Positions 37,134-50,420 of a stretch of DNA of 64,000 nt are shown here, one piece after another. The notes under the pieces were generated by a model. That model saw only the letters and a list, made by a program, of their open reading frames with translations. It had not been told where the DNA came from and made no database searches. The translations under genes and the position numbers were made by a program. The stretch is taken from positions 186,001-250,000 of the forward strand of contig JAODUP010000329.1 of assembly GCA_025642065.1 (NCBI GenBank), in the 5' to 3' direction. Origin of the DNA: Paralvinella palmiformis (Eukaryota; Annelida; Polychaeta; Terebellida; Alvinellidae). Positions within the stretch are counted from its first letter, which is position 1. Each line of letters opens with the position of its first letter.

Positions 37134-38305
37134 ACACTAGGAAAGGAACAAAAAACCTTCAACATTATAAATCATATTAGCCTTTCGTTCAGCAAAGTGA
37201 TTAAATAGACTGTAAAGCGCGTGTCCTTATTCACTCTGCTTTACTTTGATTTGTTCTTCCTGGTATTTGGGGAGAGGGGTGAAAGTAAAAGAACCACTTT
37301 TTTTTTCAAATATAAGACTCAATAAGCAGTTACGGGGGACACAAAATGCTGATACCAGGAACGTATTGCCAATGGAATAGAAATGTCCACTACCGTGGCG
37401 TGAAATGGATTCATTTATTCTATAATATTTGTAAAATCAAAAATCACTCTCCGTGTACAGACACAGTTATATTTCTAAATATATATGAAATTCGATTGTC
37501 CGGTTTGGGAAATTTTCAGAATTTCATAAGTACGATTTTAAGGTATGAGGAAATCTTGCACCGAGTTGTAGTACAATAATAACAAAAAACATTCCTATGT
37601 AATAGGTACCACTGTATGAATAGCACGGTAGACGAACGCCAGGTTGATTCATCAATCTGGCCATTTTATAATGCGCTACATATTAAACTAAAATCACACC
37701 AAAGAAATCTGATTCACAATGGGCGTATATCACGATAGCTATATTATACTAAGTGATACAGTACAGCGGTGTAATAAAAACTGGATGAGTCATAGGGCGA
37801 TCGATTAACGTGTTACATGCATTGACTGGTTCGATGTCGCACTCGTCGTGCAATGACGAGGCGCATGCGCTAGAAATTGAACGGACACCACTGAGCCCCG
37901 TGCGGTAAGCAGATACGGTGTACTAACTATATCGAGCGAGTTTATCCGATATCCCGATTATTATGCGGCCGGATTGAGGAGGATAGGACGAGATATCCTC
38001 CGCGATCCTCGCATATCACAATAATGTCCGGTATCCATCGTGAAATCGTCATAGCTGCATCCTGTAACAGCGATACGACTATGACAACAGCTTGTCGGGG
38101 TCGTATAACAGAGATATATGGCCTGGTTATGGTGTAGAGTGAGCCTAAAATGTGTCAAAAACCGGATCATTTGCCAGCTGCTCTACCACATCGAGGACAC
38201 TACACTGGCTTACGTTTTAAACATTTCACCTTCTGATCAGAGCTAAGAGCAGTTTCCTGGCAACGGCCTATACAATCCGATGGAATTATTAACTCCCCGG
38301 GAAGG

Positions 38306-38465
38306 ATGCCGTTTCTAACTGCCAATCATAGGCAGCTAACCGGCAGTAAGCCATCATTGCCACTAACACTGGCCTGTAGTCGGTTAGTGGATGGATTCGA
38401 ACTGAGAACGTCAGGGTTTCTAGTCCACCACCTTACCGCTATGCCACAAGAACCGGCTTACATAG
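38306..38465 (-). repeat. tRNA-like SINE head
   Basis: The minus strand reads GTGGCATAGCGGTAAGGTGG, with CAGTTCGAATCC about 35 bases later. These are A-box and B-box shaped segments at tRNA spacing. The body differs from families 1-3. Confidence 0.5.
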
Positions 38466-38524
38466 GACAGTTAATGAATACATATTTAGCGTAATGATTA
38501 AAAATCGACTTCACTTTTTATAGC

Positions 38525-38705
38525 ATTCTCGCGAGTGCGTTTGGTAGCGCGCCGCGTTGCAAACTTCGAGATTATGGGATCGAATCGCAGTTTCGCCTGT
38601 CATCGTGGGATAGTCCACCCATCAATAGAAGGTTTAAGCACGAACGTCTAATTTATCATCCAGGTATATATGGTCCTGATCAGACCAACGCCGATATAAA
38701 ACAAA
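38525..38705 (+). repeat. tRNA-like SINE piece
   Basis: TTTGGTAGCGCGCCGCGTTGC, then GGGATCGAATCGCAG at tRNA spacing, then a body with CACCCATCAATAGAAGG. A single copy in this window. Confidence 0.45.
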
Positions 38706-39134
38706 GTACTCTTAATTACTGACCGACCGACCGCCCGACCAACCGACTGACTGACCTTTTCGATCAATCAATCAACCAATCACTTACTCGGTCATTATCG
38801 AATTCATCTTGTTGATGTGGCCAATTCAGCCGTAGGCATTCAGAATGCGTTACGATGTTATATCATAAACAAACCCACCAAATACCACAAAGCTTGCAAC
38901 GCCACCTCCCGAAAATCATCAGCACCAATCTGAATACAACGATAGGCTTGGTCGACGAAGTGCAGCCAATTGTCAGGTACTGCGGGTAATCAGATGAAAG
39001 GGTAGAATTAAAGGCCTCCTTCGTGGAACAGCCTCAATACGGCGTACCCTTGGTTGTTTACTGGCATCTCGTCGTAACAAGAGTCTGGCAATGCAACTGT
39101 TTACTTGATTTCAATTAATCAAGTCAGTGCTCAC

Positions 39135-39345
39135 GCTTCATGGACCGGTACAGTCTACTGCTAGGTGCTCAGTCTCTTCATGGACCGGTACAGTCTACTG
39201 CTAGGTACTCAGGTACTTAATCTCTTCATGGACCGGTACGGTCTACTGCTAGGTACTTAGTTTCTTCGTGGACCGGTACAGTCTACGTCCAGACACTTTG
39301 TCTCTTCATGGACCGATACAGTCTACTGCTAGGCACGTAGTTTAG
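39135..39345. repeat. Tandem repeat, unit about 40-55 bp, five copies
   Basis: Repeats of TCATGGACCGGTACAGTCTA followed by CTGCTAGGTACT, with small length changes between copies. Confidence 0.9.
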
Positions 39346-39448
39346 TCTATGTTTGTTGTCAGAGAGGCTACTCGTCTATGATCAAATGAACGACAGCTAC
39401 TGATATCGAGAGTTTTCTAAACAATTGGATTAATTATTAATTGTTGGT

Positions 39449-39556
39449 GAGTGAGTGGCTGAGTGAGTGAGTGAGTGAGTGAGTGAGTGAGTGAGTGAGT
39501 GAGTGAGTGAGTGAGTGAGTGAGTGAGTGAGTGAGTGAGTGAGTGAGTGAGTGACT
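39449..39556. repeat. TGAG microsatellite
   Basis: A near-perfect (GAGT)n tract of about 100 bases, followed by a short CAGT run. Confidence 0.95.
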
Positions 39557-41056
39557 CAGTCAGTCAGTCAGCCATTCTGAGTGGGTGTTTCTTTAGTGAC
39601 AAAGCTAATCACATCTAGGCTATATGGACAAGCGGGTACAACCGTCAAAAATGAGATGACTATGCTTATTCCTTACACTGATGGAAGAAACATTTTGGTC
39701 AATGGAAGAAACACTCTATACACCAAGCCAAAACCGTTGCAACGTAGTATGCTACCAGCTACATCACATGATCGTTACTTCAAGCTCTTGATTTTAAACG
39801 GCTTAGAAGTGATATCTTTTAAAACAGAAACTCTAGAAAGCCTAGTCCCTTCCTCACCCGGGGTACGCCTTCTACACAGAGCCCAACCCCACAATCACTG
39901 AGGATGGGCTCAAATAATACTCATAAATCTGGTGAAATTTTGCTATAAAATATGCTTTCTCGTTGCTAAATACAAAAATGCCGGTAGTATTCGGTTAAAA
40001 CAGTCAGTATACATTAGCCATAGCCAAACCTCAGTACTTCTTTAAACGTAACCCATAAACACCTCAATATATATATAGAAAACGAAAAAACGCAATAGTA
40101 CATGCGCGGGCACGCGTGCACGCATACACACAATTGCTTACACGAAAAGTGGAGAAAGTCGACACGCATACAGAAAACTGCACGCGGACACGAAGACACG
40201 TATGCGCAATAGTGTGTACGGATACTATCTCACATACATGTGACTTACCGAAGAACTAACCATACTTCTCCATAATCAGACACGACGCGCTTAGAAAGTT
40301 CTTTAGGTCTCGATGTAAACGCCCATATATGGGGGACGGCGTCTCAGTTCACGAATGTAATCGTAACTCGGTAAGCACCCGCCCTGGATCCTACTGAATC
40401 CTACTTGAGATTTAAACCAGTAACGAACCACGTCCCGTAGGATGTTCGCAGGCCTTCCTAGTCAGACGACGGAAGTTCCTTCCAAGTGCAAAGGTTGATG
40501 TTGCGTCGAAAGTTCAGACTGACTACTCCAATACATTAGCCGCTTACTTGACGTAGCACTGTGTATTCCCCTCTCCGTGTGTATGTGTGTGTGTGTGGAT
40601 GACATACCTATACGTGTGTGTTTGTGTGTGTGGATGAAATACCTATACCTGTGTGTGTGTGTGTGTGTGTGTGTGTCATACCTATACGGGTCACTGGTCA
40701 CGCAGCCCGGCCATATTGTCTGGCGACCGACTTGGCTCTATTAATGGTCTGGCTCGTCTCTTTGGGATCTATTTTTATACATCTAGATATTTCACTGTCT
40801 CTCGGCGAGTTGTTGATATGCGGATGTTTAACGTTCGGCGATACTCCGGGCTCCGTTCTTAAATTTAGTTGTAGTAGCTTAGTGCTAACGTAAACGACAA
40901 ATATCGCGAGGTTTTGGGCTCGAAATACTGAAATGACGTTTTAGGCGTTAGTTGGTTCATATGACTGGTTTATAGTCCGTCGTCGCATATACGATATTTC
41001 AACATCGACGAGAAGACTGTCACAATAGTAAAATACAGTAAATAACACACACACAC

Positions 41057-41092
<36 letters not shown>

Positions 41093-41344
41093 TGAGTGAG
41101 TGAGTGAGTGAGTGAGTGAGTGGAGGAGGGGTGATGAATCTGTAGTAATTATAATGTTTGTAGACACAACGTCTAGAGACACATAACGTCTAGAGACACA
41201 TAACATCTAGAGACACATAATGCCAGAAATTTATTAACAGTCTAATGACAACGGTATTACTAATAGTATTAATATTAGTAGTTATTGTCAGTTAGAATGT
41301 TACAATGTATAAATAATACTAGTAGTACTAATAGTCGTACTAGT

Positions 41345-41777
41345 AGGTGATGACATTGATAGTAGCAGCAGCAGTAGTAGCAGCAGCAGCAATAGCAGCA
41401 GCAGCAGTAGTAGCATTGATTATGATAGTCGATTATGATGATGTTGTACGTTATAATAGAGATTATATCATCATCACAAACTACAATAACTTCTACAACA
41501 ACAACAACAACAACAACAGTAGTAGTAGTAGTAGTAGTAGTAGCATTAATTATGATAGTCGATTATGATGATGTTGTACGCTATAATAGAGATTATATCA
41601 TCATCACAAACAACAATAACTTCTACAACAACAACAACAACAACAACAGTAGTAGTAGTAGTAGTAGTAGTAGCATTAATTATGATAGTCGATTATGATG
41701 ATGTTGTACGCTATAATAGAGATTATATCATCATCACAAACAACAATAACTTCTACAACAACAACAACAACAACAAC

Positions 41778-41815
<38 letters not shown>

Positions 41816-41919
41816 CATTAATTATGATAGTCGATTATGATGATGTTGTACGCTATAATAGAGATTATATCATCATCACAAACAACAATAACTTCTACAA
41901 CAACAACAACAACAACAAC

Positions 41920-41957
<38 letters not shown>

Positions 41958-42061
41958 CATTAATTATGATAGTCGATTATGATGATGTTGTACGCTATAA
42001 TAGAGATTATATCATCATCACAAACAACAATAACTTCTACAACAACAACAACAACAACAAC

Positions 42062-42093
<32 letters not shown>

Positions 42094-42225
42094 CATTAAT
42101 TATGATAGTCGATTATGATGATGTTGTACGCTATAATAGAGATTATATCATCATCACAAACAACAATAACTTCTACAACAACAACAACAACAACAACAGT
42201 AGTAGTAGTAGTAGTAAATAGTAAA
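41345..42225. repeat. Minisatellite, unit 130-142 bp, about 6.5 copies
   Basis: Units share TTATGATAGTCGATTATGAT and GAGATTATATCATCATCAC and are spaced by AAC and GTA triplet runs. Unit starts are about 130, 130, 142 and 142 bases apart, so length change comes from the GTA run in steps of three. The inner units are almost identical. Confidence 0.95.
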
Positions 42226-42552
42226 TAGTAATTGTAGGTTTTTTTCTCCTTGTTATTGCTCCTACGTTTGTTGTTGTTGTTATAATATTGTATATCGTTG
42301 TTTTGTTATCGTTGTTGTTTTATTATTATTGTTGTTGTTGTTACTGTAGTAGTTGTTGTTGTTGTCGATTCAGCGCAAAGCGAAATCGTGTCGCACCAAA
42401 ATCGACCTCGACCTTCTCGCGCCGATTGGGGACAGCGTCGGATGTATACAGCCAGCCCGACATCAGAAAGCCTATCCACATCCACATCCACAGTTACGAC
42501 AACATCCATTCGATGTCCTCAAACAACCGAAGCCGCCTCGTCGTTGTCGACG

Positions 42553-44276
42553 TCAGCACATCCTCAGCTTATAAACGGAAGTGGGCTGCCTGACGAAGCT
42601 GATGTTCAGAGGGGCCGTGTACCGTTCGTTGTCGTACCCGTACAGGTTACTGACCAACAGATTGACGACCGACTGGTCGTACCGGTGACAGGCGGCGTAC
42701 TCGCTGTACCTGTCGTACAGCTTGAAGTCGCACGGCCTCCACGGTATGGGCGCCGTGCAGTAGGGATCCAAGGCGCACAGCAGCCACCACCAGAGCACGT
42801 TCCGGAACATCGTGTCCGTGTTGTAGTAGAGTACCACCCCGGAGGAAACGGCCTGTACGCGCTTCTGGCGACCCTCGTCGGTCGTGATGAACTCGTAGGT
42901 CTTCCGGTAGGTCGTGGCGAAGTTCGAATGCGGGGCGTACTTGACGAAGCCGATCCCGCCGTTGGCGAGTGCCCTCTGGTGGACGGGTCGAAGGTCGCCG
43001 GTGCTGAACCGGGTCGAGGCATCGAACCACAGAAACGCACCGAAATCTTTGGCCACCTCCTGTTGGCGAGAAGTAGATGGCGATTGGATGACTCACTCAC
43101 TCACTCACTCACTCACTCACTCATCAAATCAGTTAATCACTCATTCTCTCAATCCTCTCCCTCATTCATCCATACATACTCCCACTCCCACTAACTCACT
43201 GACTGATTGACTTACTCAATTACTCACCCAGTATGTTAAATGAAGGAATGAATGAATGAAGGATGGCATAAAATAATAAGTGACTGATTGATTGGTTCAA
43301 TCGATTCAGTGATGTTTTATCAATTTCTGTATGGCTACTTTAGGTGCGAATAGATGTGAGCGAGCGAGCGAGTGAGATGACAACGATAGTTATTTCAAAT
43401 TTGTATATTATTTTTTACTGTTTATATTTCACACAAAACATAGCAGTCGAATACATACAGATATTAGAGGACCTGTGTATAGCTACTTAAAGCCGTCTTC
43501 CCACAGGCCCCAAGGAAACACAAGTTACAAAAAGATACAAGTATCACAAGTTTCTGTGAGGAACAAAGACAACCCAAGGGAAAGAATAGGAGAGACTGGC
43601 GAAGCAAGGAATGGGATATCACTTATCAAGAGTATACAAAGAAACAACAATGCATTGCAGGGTAGATGAATCACGACAAGTAAAGTGGCATCATAATGAG
43701 GAAACTAATGTTAGTGATCTAATGACGTTTTGTTCCGCATTACCGTAATACCATAACACAGATGTGGATGGATCAACGCAAAATACAAGGTCCTTAGGCT
43801 ATCTAGTGGCAGCAGATGTTTGACTTGCTTAATATAAAGTAGTGCAATGGACATTGTCGTTTTTACTGAAGCACTATGGTTTTTCGATGTCAAATTTTCA
43901 TGAATGTGCATGTCCAAGAATTTGAGTGAGTGAGTGAGTGAGTGAGTGAGTGAGTGAGTGAGTGAGTGAGTGAGTGAGTGAGTGAGTGAGTGAGTGAGTG
44001 AGTGAGTGAGTGAGTGAGTGAGTGAGTGAGTGAGTGAGCAACGAATGACATTTTAAATTAGATTATAATGCTAACCTGCAAAATTAACGGTTTCCACGAA
44101 TACTTCTTCAGTACTTTAACGTGTGGAGGATAAGCTGTGTAGTTGAAGACCCTATACGTCACCCCGCACCATCTCCTTATCTATAAATAGACGAGTCAGC
44201 TAACTAATTAACGGATTTCAGTAGGAAGCAAAGCAATGAGATTACTAAGTATTTCATACACAGACACACATTCACA

Positions 44277-44313
<37 letters not shown>

Positions 44314-44800
44314 GATCTGATCGTGAATAATATCTACCATTGTCTGTGGCTGCTAATGAGTGACAGTATTTTTTCCCTGACTCGCGCAATGATTAAATAA
44401 CCGAAGATAGAATAACGGATGGAATCAAAATAATATCATGATCTTATTGTGAGCAGACGACTTTTACCCTTTTTATTACTTCATTGGACAAGCCTAGATC
44501 GTAGATAACGATACGATTTCGGGGGAATAGCGTCTGGATACCGGCAACTGCGTCGAAACATTCCTCATAATGATCGTCGGTTAATGCCGTCAGGAACACA
44601 TAGCTACCCACTGTATCGTTGTTGAGGAGGAACGTCGTCCGAAAAGAGGCGGCTATAGACTTGGCCAAGGCCTTTGACACTCTGAACTGTCTGCCAGCAC
44701 GTGATACATGGGCCCCAATCGGTGGGTGGTACCTCAGCCACAACTTTGTGTACTGGTGCTGAAAAACAAAGTCGAAAAGTACAATTGGGAAATATTTCAT

Positions 44801-44856
<56 letters not shown>

Positions 44857-45499
44857 CAGATAATCTGTATAATCAGGTAATACATATATTACCTGAAATT
44901 TTCAGGTAATCTGTTTTAAATCTCAGTTACCAATAGATGTATTAGCTGAAATTTTCAGTTAATATACATAGTACCTGATTATACAGGTTAACTGTAACAT
45001 ATATGAAATTAATATATACATATTCCTTACCAGATCATACGAAGCATACATTTAAAACATATAATGTATTCATCGTGATAAGTTTATGGTAAGGAGGTTG
45101 TCGTAATAGAAGAGAGTTCAGCAATAAATTCGAAGTTGGTCGTAATCTGACACTTGATATCGATTTATCTAACAAGTAACTGATAAGAGAGTATGGTTAA
45201 CGCCCGATTCCCCCCCATAAAAAATCCCCAACCCACCCCCCTCACCACACGCATTTATTGGTGCGCATGCACCGATCCCATCCGACCCCCACCCCGCCAC
45301 ACAGTACACACGAAGTAAACGTCAGAGATCCGGTCTAAGCACACACTTTATCCTGCCTATAAACACTGAACCAGTCCGGTCCTTCGGATTGATACTGTAG
45401 GTCGTACACGTTATGATGAGGTTCCGAGAGCTTCCTGGTCATGAAGACACCGAGGTAGATGACGGCCACATAAATAGCCACGCGCCGAACTTCGCCCAT
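42553..45499 (-). CDS. DUF1647-like type II membrane protein (putative glycosyltransferase)
   Basis: Minus-strand exons 45499-45347, 44758-44468, 44180-44076 and 43059-42553, all joined in phase 0, give 351 residues. It starts MGEVRRVAIYVAVIYLGVFM, a short basic head and a hydrophobic segment suited to a signal anchor, so the rest would face the Golgi lumen. The body shows YVFLTALTDDHY, RIVIYDLGLS, YPPHVKVLKKYSWKPLILQ, FLWFDASTRF, LCALDPYCTAP and CHRYDQSVVNLLVSNLY. From memory, this order is that of the nematode/mollusc DUF1647-type proteins, which look like nucleotide-sugar transferases; the WFDAS segment may hold the metal-binding acid (inference). Donors are mostly good (AGG|GTAAAA, CAG|GTTAGC); the first, AAA|GTGTGT, is weak. 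Introns hold a MITE, an RT scrap and a TGAG tract. No link to the macro genes beyond proximity. Confidence 0.75.
43700..43920 (-). mobile_element. Non-LTR retrotransposon thumb fragment
   Basis: The minus strand reads MHIHENLTSKNH, then LPLDSLRTLYFALIHPHLCY, the region after the catalytic motif in non-LTR polymerases. It lies in intron 3 of gene F beside a TGAG tract. Confidence 0.7.
43924..44038. repeat. TGAG microsatellite in intron of gene F
   Basis: An almost perfect (GAGT)n tract of about 115 bases. Confidence 0.95.
44800..44853. repeat. TA microsatellite
   Basis: About 50 bases of alternating TA directly before the palindromic element at 44854. Confidence 0.9.
44854..44997. mobile_element. 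Small palindromic MITE in intron 1 of gene F
   Basis: The left end begins TTACAGATAATCTGTATAAT and continues to CAGGTA. The right end is its near inverse (TACCTGATTATACAGG, then TTAACTGTAA), an inverted repeat of about 26 bp. Inside are two further small palindromes, ACCTGAAATTTTCAGGT and GCTGAAATTTTCAGT, so one strand could fold along most of its length. TA-rich flanks fit a TA target. Confidence 0.7.
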
Positions 45500-46122
45500 C
45501 TGAAAGTCAGCGGCACCCTCGTCCAGACAAATCTCGACACCTACGCCGTTAAGCTGGCAGGGTGCAGGGTAGTGTGTGTGTCCGGGCGCGCGCGCGCGCG
45601 CTGTGCTACCCTATGGGTTCGAACCCCGGCGTCAGCGACTATGGTGGGACGTTTCCGCCAGCGGTCGATCCTGGGCGCCTCCGTTCCGGATGCGACCAGC
45701 GAATCCAGGAGTTCTGAACCACTCGTCCCGTCGCCGGAAAGGATCACCAACCGGCTAACGACGACAGAACGCTACACGAGATCATACTAGCCCAGCTAAT
45801 GTTGATGTGAGTGATAATCGAGCTTCTTCCGCCTCAAAAGCCGCGATGCAGACTCGAGTTTCTGTTCTGCGGACGATTATGTCGTCTGCCGAGTCGTACT
45901 CGTTAGATCCCCGACGAGGATTAATCGTAGGCTGCTAACTCTATGGCATTTCGGCGACAGACATATGTTATTGCTTATCAATAACTTGAAGCATCACGCA
46001 GTGTGCCTATTGTTATATTTCGTTGCCCGTGGTGGCGGTAGTATAGTTGTGGTGGGTAGTTATTGTGGTGGAGTTAAGGGGTGTTGTTGTTGTTAATGTT
46101 GTTAGTTGCGGTGGTGATGAAG

Positions 46123-46159
<37 letters not shown>

Positions 46160-47066
46160 CTTTTTATACAAAAGATATAGCATTTTAACACCCCATCAGC
46201 GGCTTCCGGATTATGACCTTTTGAGGGCCCTGGGCTAATGAGATTATGGCGCACCTTATCTGAAATAAAAGGTCTTCAAACAGGAGAACCTTATCTGAAA
46301 TAAAAGGCTTTAAATAGAGGTCATTTATCTCAAATAAGAGCCCTGAACCAGGGGTCACTTTTTTTTAATCGAGTTTTCAGACTCCCGGGCATCCTCTTTT
46401 AAGATTGAAATTTATTCAGCAATGCAAAATATTAAAATATTATGTTCATTTAAAAAAAATAATATTTTAAAATCGTTTAGCATGCCCCATGGCTTGAGAG
46501 CCCCTAGGTATTAGGGTCCCTAGGCCCGATGGCCCCTAGGCTGCAGCCTATACTAGCCTATGGCCCTGCGACTATAAGTTCTAATTTCTTCATTGATGTA
46601 GTTTATCCTTAAAATTATATTTATCCAAAATTATAAACATCAATAGTTTTTGTCTATAGAGATATGTTTTATTTGTTGTAGTGCATTGTCATACCGAACT
46701 ATAACTGCAACTAGTAATTACTGCATTCACAAGAAGAATATGAAAAAAAAATCACATTAAATCGCACAATAATTAGGTCTGTAATTGATAATGAAATGAA
46801 GTAATGACTGATACGCCGAACAGCTGTTTAAGTGGCATTAGCAAGGTAATTTTCGTAATTAACTCGATGTAATTAAGACCGTATCTCGCCGTGTCCAATA
46901 TATTTGTCGTCTGTTGTATGCGTACTGCTCGAGATATCCCAATTACAACATGTAGTTCGTACTGTTGTTAACTGGTTGTTGTTGTTGTTGTTGTTCAAAG
47001 TAAAATTGTCGTGAAACAACTCTTCTTAAGACCAACCTATTATTAACCATTATGGGGTAATGTAAT

Positions 47067-47135
<69 letters not shown>

Positions 47136-47145
47136 AGAATACATA
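45500..47145. other. No gene seen; upstream of gene F
   Basis: A CpG run (GC)n at 45588-45600 sits inside a small inverted repeat GGGTAG/CTACCC about 60-110 bases upstream of the F start, followed by a tRNA-like GGGTTCGAACCCC. TA run near 46130 and a GT tract at 47068-47132. Short repeats GAACCTTATCTGAAATAAAAG occur at 46250-46340. Confidence 0.45.
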
Positions 47146-47720
47146 TATAATGCCACTAGCTAAGAAAATCAACATCTAAACATCCTTGAAGCCTATACCT
47201 CCATGAATCTATACATAAATTAAACAAAACATTTACATGTACATCTAAGTATAAAATGTTCTAAGCTTCCACATATCTATACATATGTAGGATCTCTACA
47301 TATGTGTGGGCTACTTATCAGTGTGTGTGGACCAGCTAATCCGCTTTTTGTACGTAACAAAAATGTCACGCCCACATGGAAGCGGCAATATGCAATATGT
47401 ACAGAAAGGGGAAGCGCGTACAAAAAGTACCATTTGACACCACAGCTCGCAGTTAACAACACGTGCGTATGGTTCAATGGTGAGCTAGTACATACACAAG
47501 ATAACTATTTCGACACCACAGTTTTCACTCAACAGTAATTTCCTGTAGTCTAAAAGAAACCTATACATAGATTATTCTGAGTTTGAATAACTTAAACAAA
47601 TCCAACCTATATCAACCGTATCAACAGACCGACAGGTCCGGCGTTCCCAAATCGAACACGTGACAATCTTGCTATTGTGTGGTCTACCTACATATGAAAA
47701 CAGCGAAGTAGAATGAAATA
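47146..47720 (+). repeat. Dispersed repeat with copies at 48296 and 50107
   Basis: The head CAACATCTAAACATCC, followed by TTGAAGCCTATACCTCC, recurs near 48310 and 50125. The tail CCTATATCAACCGTATC...GACAGGTC (about 47610) recurs near 50225. Each copy is followed or preceded by TA or GT tracts. No coding content. Confidence 0.7.
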
Positions 47721-47733
47721 TCACCTCAATCTT

Positions 47734-48290
47734 GAGTAAATACTATGATTTGCTCAAACCTAACAGCTAATCCCCATAGGTTTCCGTTCACCTCTTCGTG
47801 AACGTTCATCCATGCCTAATTTAGCGTCCTTTAGTATAATATCATACAGTTGGGTGTGGTCGGATCTAAATTAAAGCGCCTATCCGCTTGATCTATTTGA
47901 CCTATAACCGAGAACGGGGGATTTCAGGCAGATCTCCGATACGGATTATAATTAATAGCTATACATTCAACAATTTTCCTATATCAGTGTAACCTAATTA
48001 CTCATAATATGGAGAGAGAAAACTCTGTCCGCAGCTTAATACCCATGGAGATGCCTGCCGGAGTAACAAACGACTGCAGAAGTGTAAATCCATCAAACAG
48101 TATTGTATGAATTAATAGGTCGTTTCGCCAGACCACATAAGAGGACAACAATATAGATTCTACATTATACATAGCAAAGCTAATGGACTCAAACATATTG
48201 TAATAACGAAATAACTTTCTTACATGTAATAAGAAATCTGGATCGAAATAGGTCTAATGTCTGGCATGGGCGTTGTGTCCTTTAGGATAC
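47734..48290 (-). repeat. Dispersed repeat, inverted partner of 36405-36972
   Basis: Reverse-complement match to 36405-36972. The same short open frame is intact here (64 codons from 48196 to 48002 on the minus strand, VVWRNDLLIHTILFDGF), although most substitutions between the two copies change amino acids. Confidence 0.85.
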
Positions 48291-48295
48291 ATAAA

Positions 48296-48486
48296 TAGTG
48301 GCACTGGCTCAGAACATCAACATCTAAACATCCCTTGAAGCCTGTGCCGTAATGAATTTATACATAAATAAAAATATACACACTTCAATCCAAATATAAA
48401 ATATTCTACACCTCCACATTTATATACAGAGGTAGACCTATACATTTATACATAAATAAAAATATACACACTTCAATCCAAATATA

Positions 48487-48558
<72 letters not shown>

Positions 48559-48560
48559 AC
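48296..48560. repeat. Repeat copy plus internal duplication and TA/GA tracts
   Basis: Copy of the 47146 repeat head. Then CATAAATAAAAATATACACA with CTTCAATCCAAATATAAAA occurs twice (about 48363-48402 and 48453-48491), followed by TA and GA runs to about 48555. Confidence 0.75.
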
Positions 48561-49257
48561 TACACTGGTCATCCTGATCGACTGGGTTTGGCAGAGTGAT
48601 TTCCACATTTGTCGTGGGTATTTAACATTTTATGATTGCACAACGCAGACAAGCAGTTTTATTGACAAGATGAATTTCGAAAACGAATTGATTTAAATAA
48701 CCAAAAATGCCAACCAAATCGCAAACAATCGAAACAGTCCGATTTGTGCGATATTTTTTAAACATCGCGATTGCATCAATCCCGTTTTGATCAAAACAGA
48801 TTAAACCGCGCTGCAAAGATTATATGTTTTAATTCACTATTACGATGAATGATGTAGGTTCGGGTTTCAAACCACCTGTGACCGTTCACGATGATGTTGT
48901 TATTGTTGTTGTTGTTGGTGTTGTTGTTGAACATGTAGATTTGTAAACAGATTAATTTACCAGGTTTTTGCAGATGTTATTGGTTCGCCTTTATACTAAT
49001 CATTACGTATGGTATATCGGTTATTGTGTTGTCATGTCGTGGTCCATGTCAGTGGATCATTAGAAAGTTGTCGCTCCGGAGATTGTCATTATTGGTGTCC
49101 TATTTATCGGTGTACTAAAGGGATTAAAGGGACAACGACGAGGCGGATGATAACGGCAACGACAACTTCGACAATAATAATAATGATGATGATGATGATG
49201 ATGATGAATAAGAAGATGATGATGATAATGATAATATTAATAATAACGATAATGACG

Positions 49258-49320
<63 letters not shown>

Positions 49321-49925
49321 GTGGTGGTGATGGCGATGATGATGATGATGATGATGATAACAATAATGACGATAATAATAATAATAATAATTTTGTCGGA
49401 ATTAAGGTAAAGGATAAATATTATTCTAAAAAGTTGGCCCAGGAAAGAGAAATGCCTGGAACGTGACAGAATTCCAATTGGAAAGCTAGCATACAGATCG
49501 GATTTAAATATTTAAATAGGCCGATTCCTGTCTATAAAAGAACCTGGTCCATCACAGAATATCAGGATAAATTCTTTTAAACGTTCCCATTGTAGTGTTG
49601 AGGACGGCTGTACAAGGACTGATTTACAGGGATAGTTTAGACTCCAAATAGGGATACGTGTCAATATGACTGGCGGTCTTTGTTTGAATAAATCAATTAA
49701 TTATCAATGCACCAAACTGATTTTCCTCGACCTGCCATCTGTTTATTTTGATCATTCATATTACTGTTTCTGTATTACCATCGGACAGTGACATTCGAAC
49801 CAATTATCATCCACCGCCTACATTGTGTAATCAAAAATAAACCACATGTTTCATACACGCCTAAATCTACAAACGTGAACCCACCGACTAACACAGCTAA
49901 TATGGACCAGGCTGTAGCAAATGCT

Positions 49926-50006
<81 letters not shown>

Positions 50007-50052
50007 GTACAAGCTTAAAGGTCGCGATCTACGCGGACTATGTGTGTGTGTG

Positions 50053-50106
<54 letters not shown>
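48561..50106. other. No gene seen; simple repeats
   Basis: ATG/ATA/GAT triplet tracts at 49165-49395, a CA tract at 49926-50002 and a TA tract at 50055-50106. Open frames here translate these tracts. Confidence 0.55.
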
Positions 50107-50110
<4 letters not shown>

Positions 50111-50420
50111 GACACTGGCTTAGAACATCAACACCTACACATCCTTCAAACCATATACCTCCCTAAATCTATACATTTGATGTTTGGATGTTTGATGACC
50201 TCAGCTTCATTCTGGATTCAAATAATTGAATTCCTACCTATATCAACCTTATCGATAGACGTCCGACAGGTCTGACGTCTCAAGTTGTTCTCTAACCTGA
50301 GTGAAAAGTTTTATTTTATAGGCCATCGGCATATTAACCAATATTACAGTTTGTTGAACACATGACAAAATCTTATTGCGCACACTACCTACACATGGAA
50401 GTAGCGAAGTGTGTTTTAGC
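50107..50420 (+). repeat. Dispersed repeat, third copy of the 47146 family
   Basis: Begins GTGACACTGGCTTAGAACATC. Includes the CCTATATCAACC...CCGACAGGTC segment and an ending near CACATGGAAGTAGCGAAGTG that matches 47690-47720. Confidence 0.7.

Noticed and set aside
42606..43194. Long frames on both strands over the last exon of gene F
   Set aside because: They are shadows of the GC-rich exon; only the minus frame with CHRYDQS matches a family.
39449..44038. TGAG tracts as a CRISPR-like or telomeric array
   Set aside because: Perfect four-base microsatellites without spacers; the unit is not a known telomere repeat.
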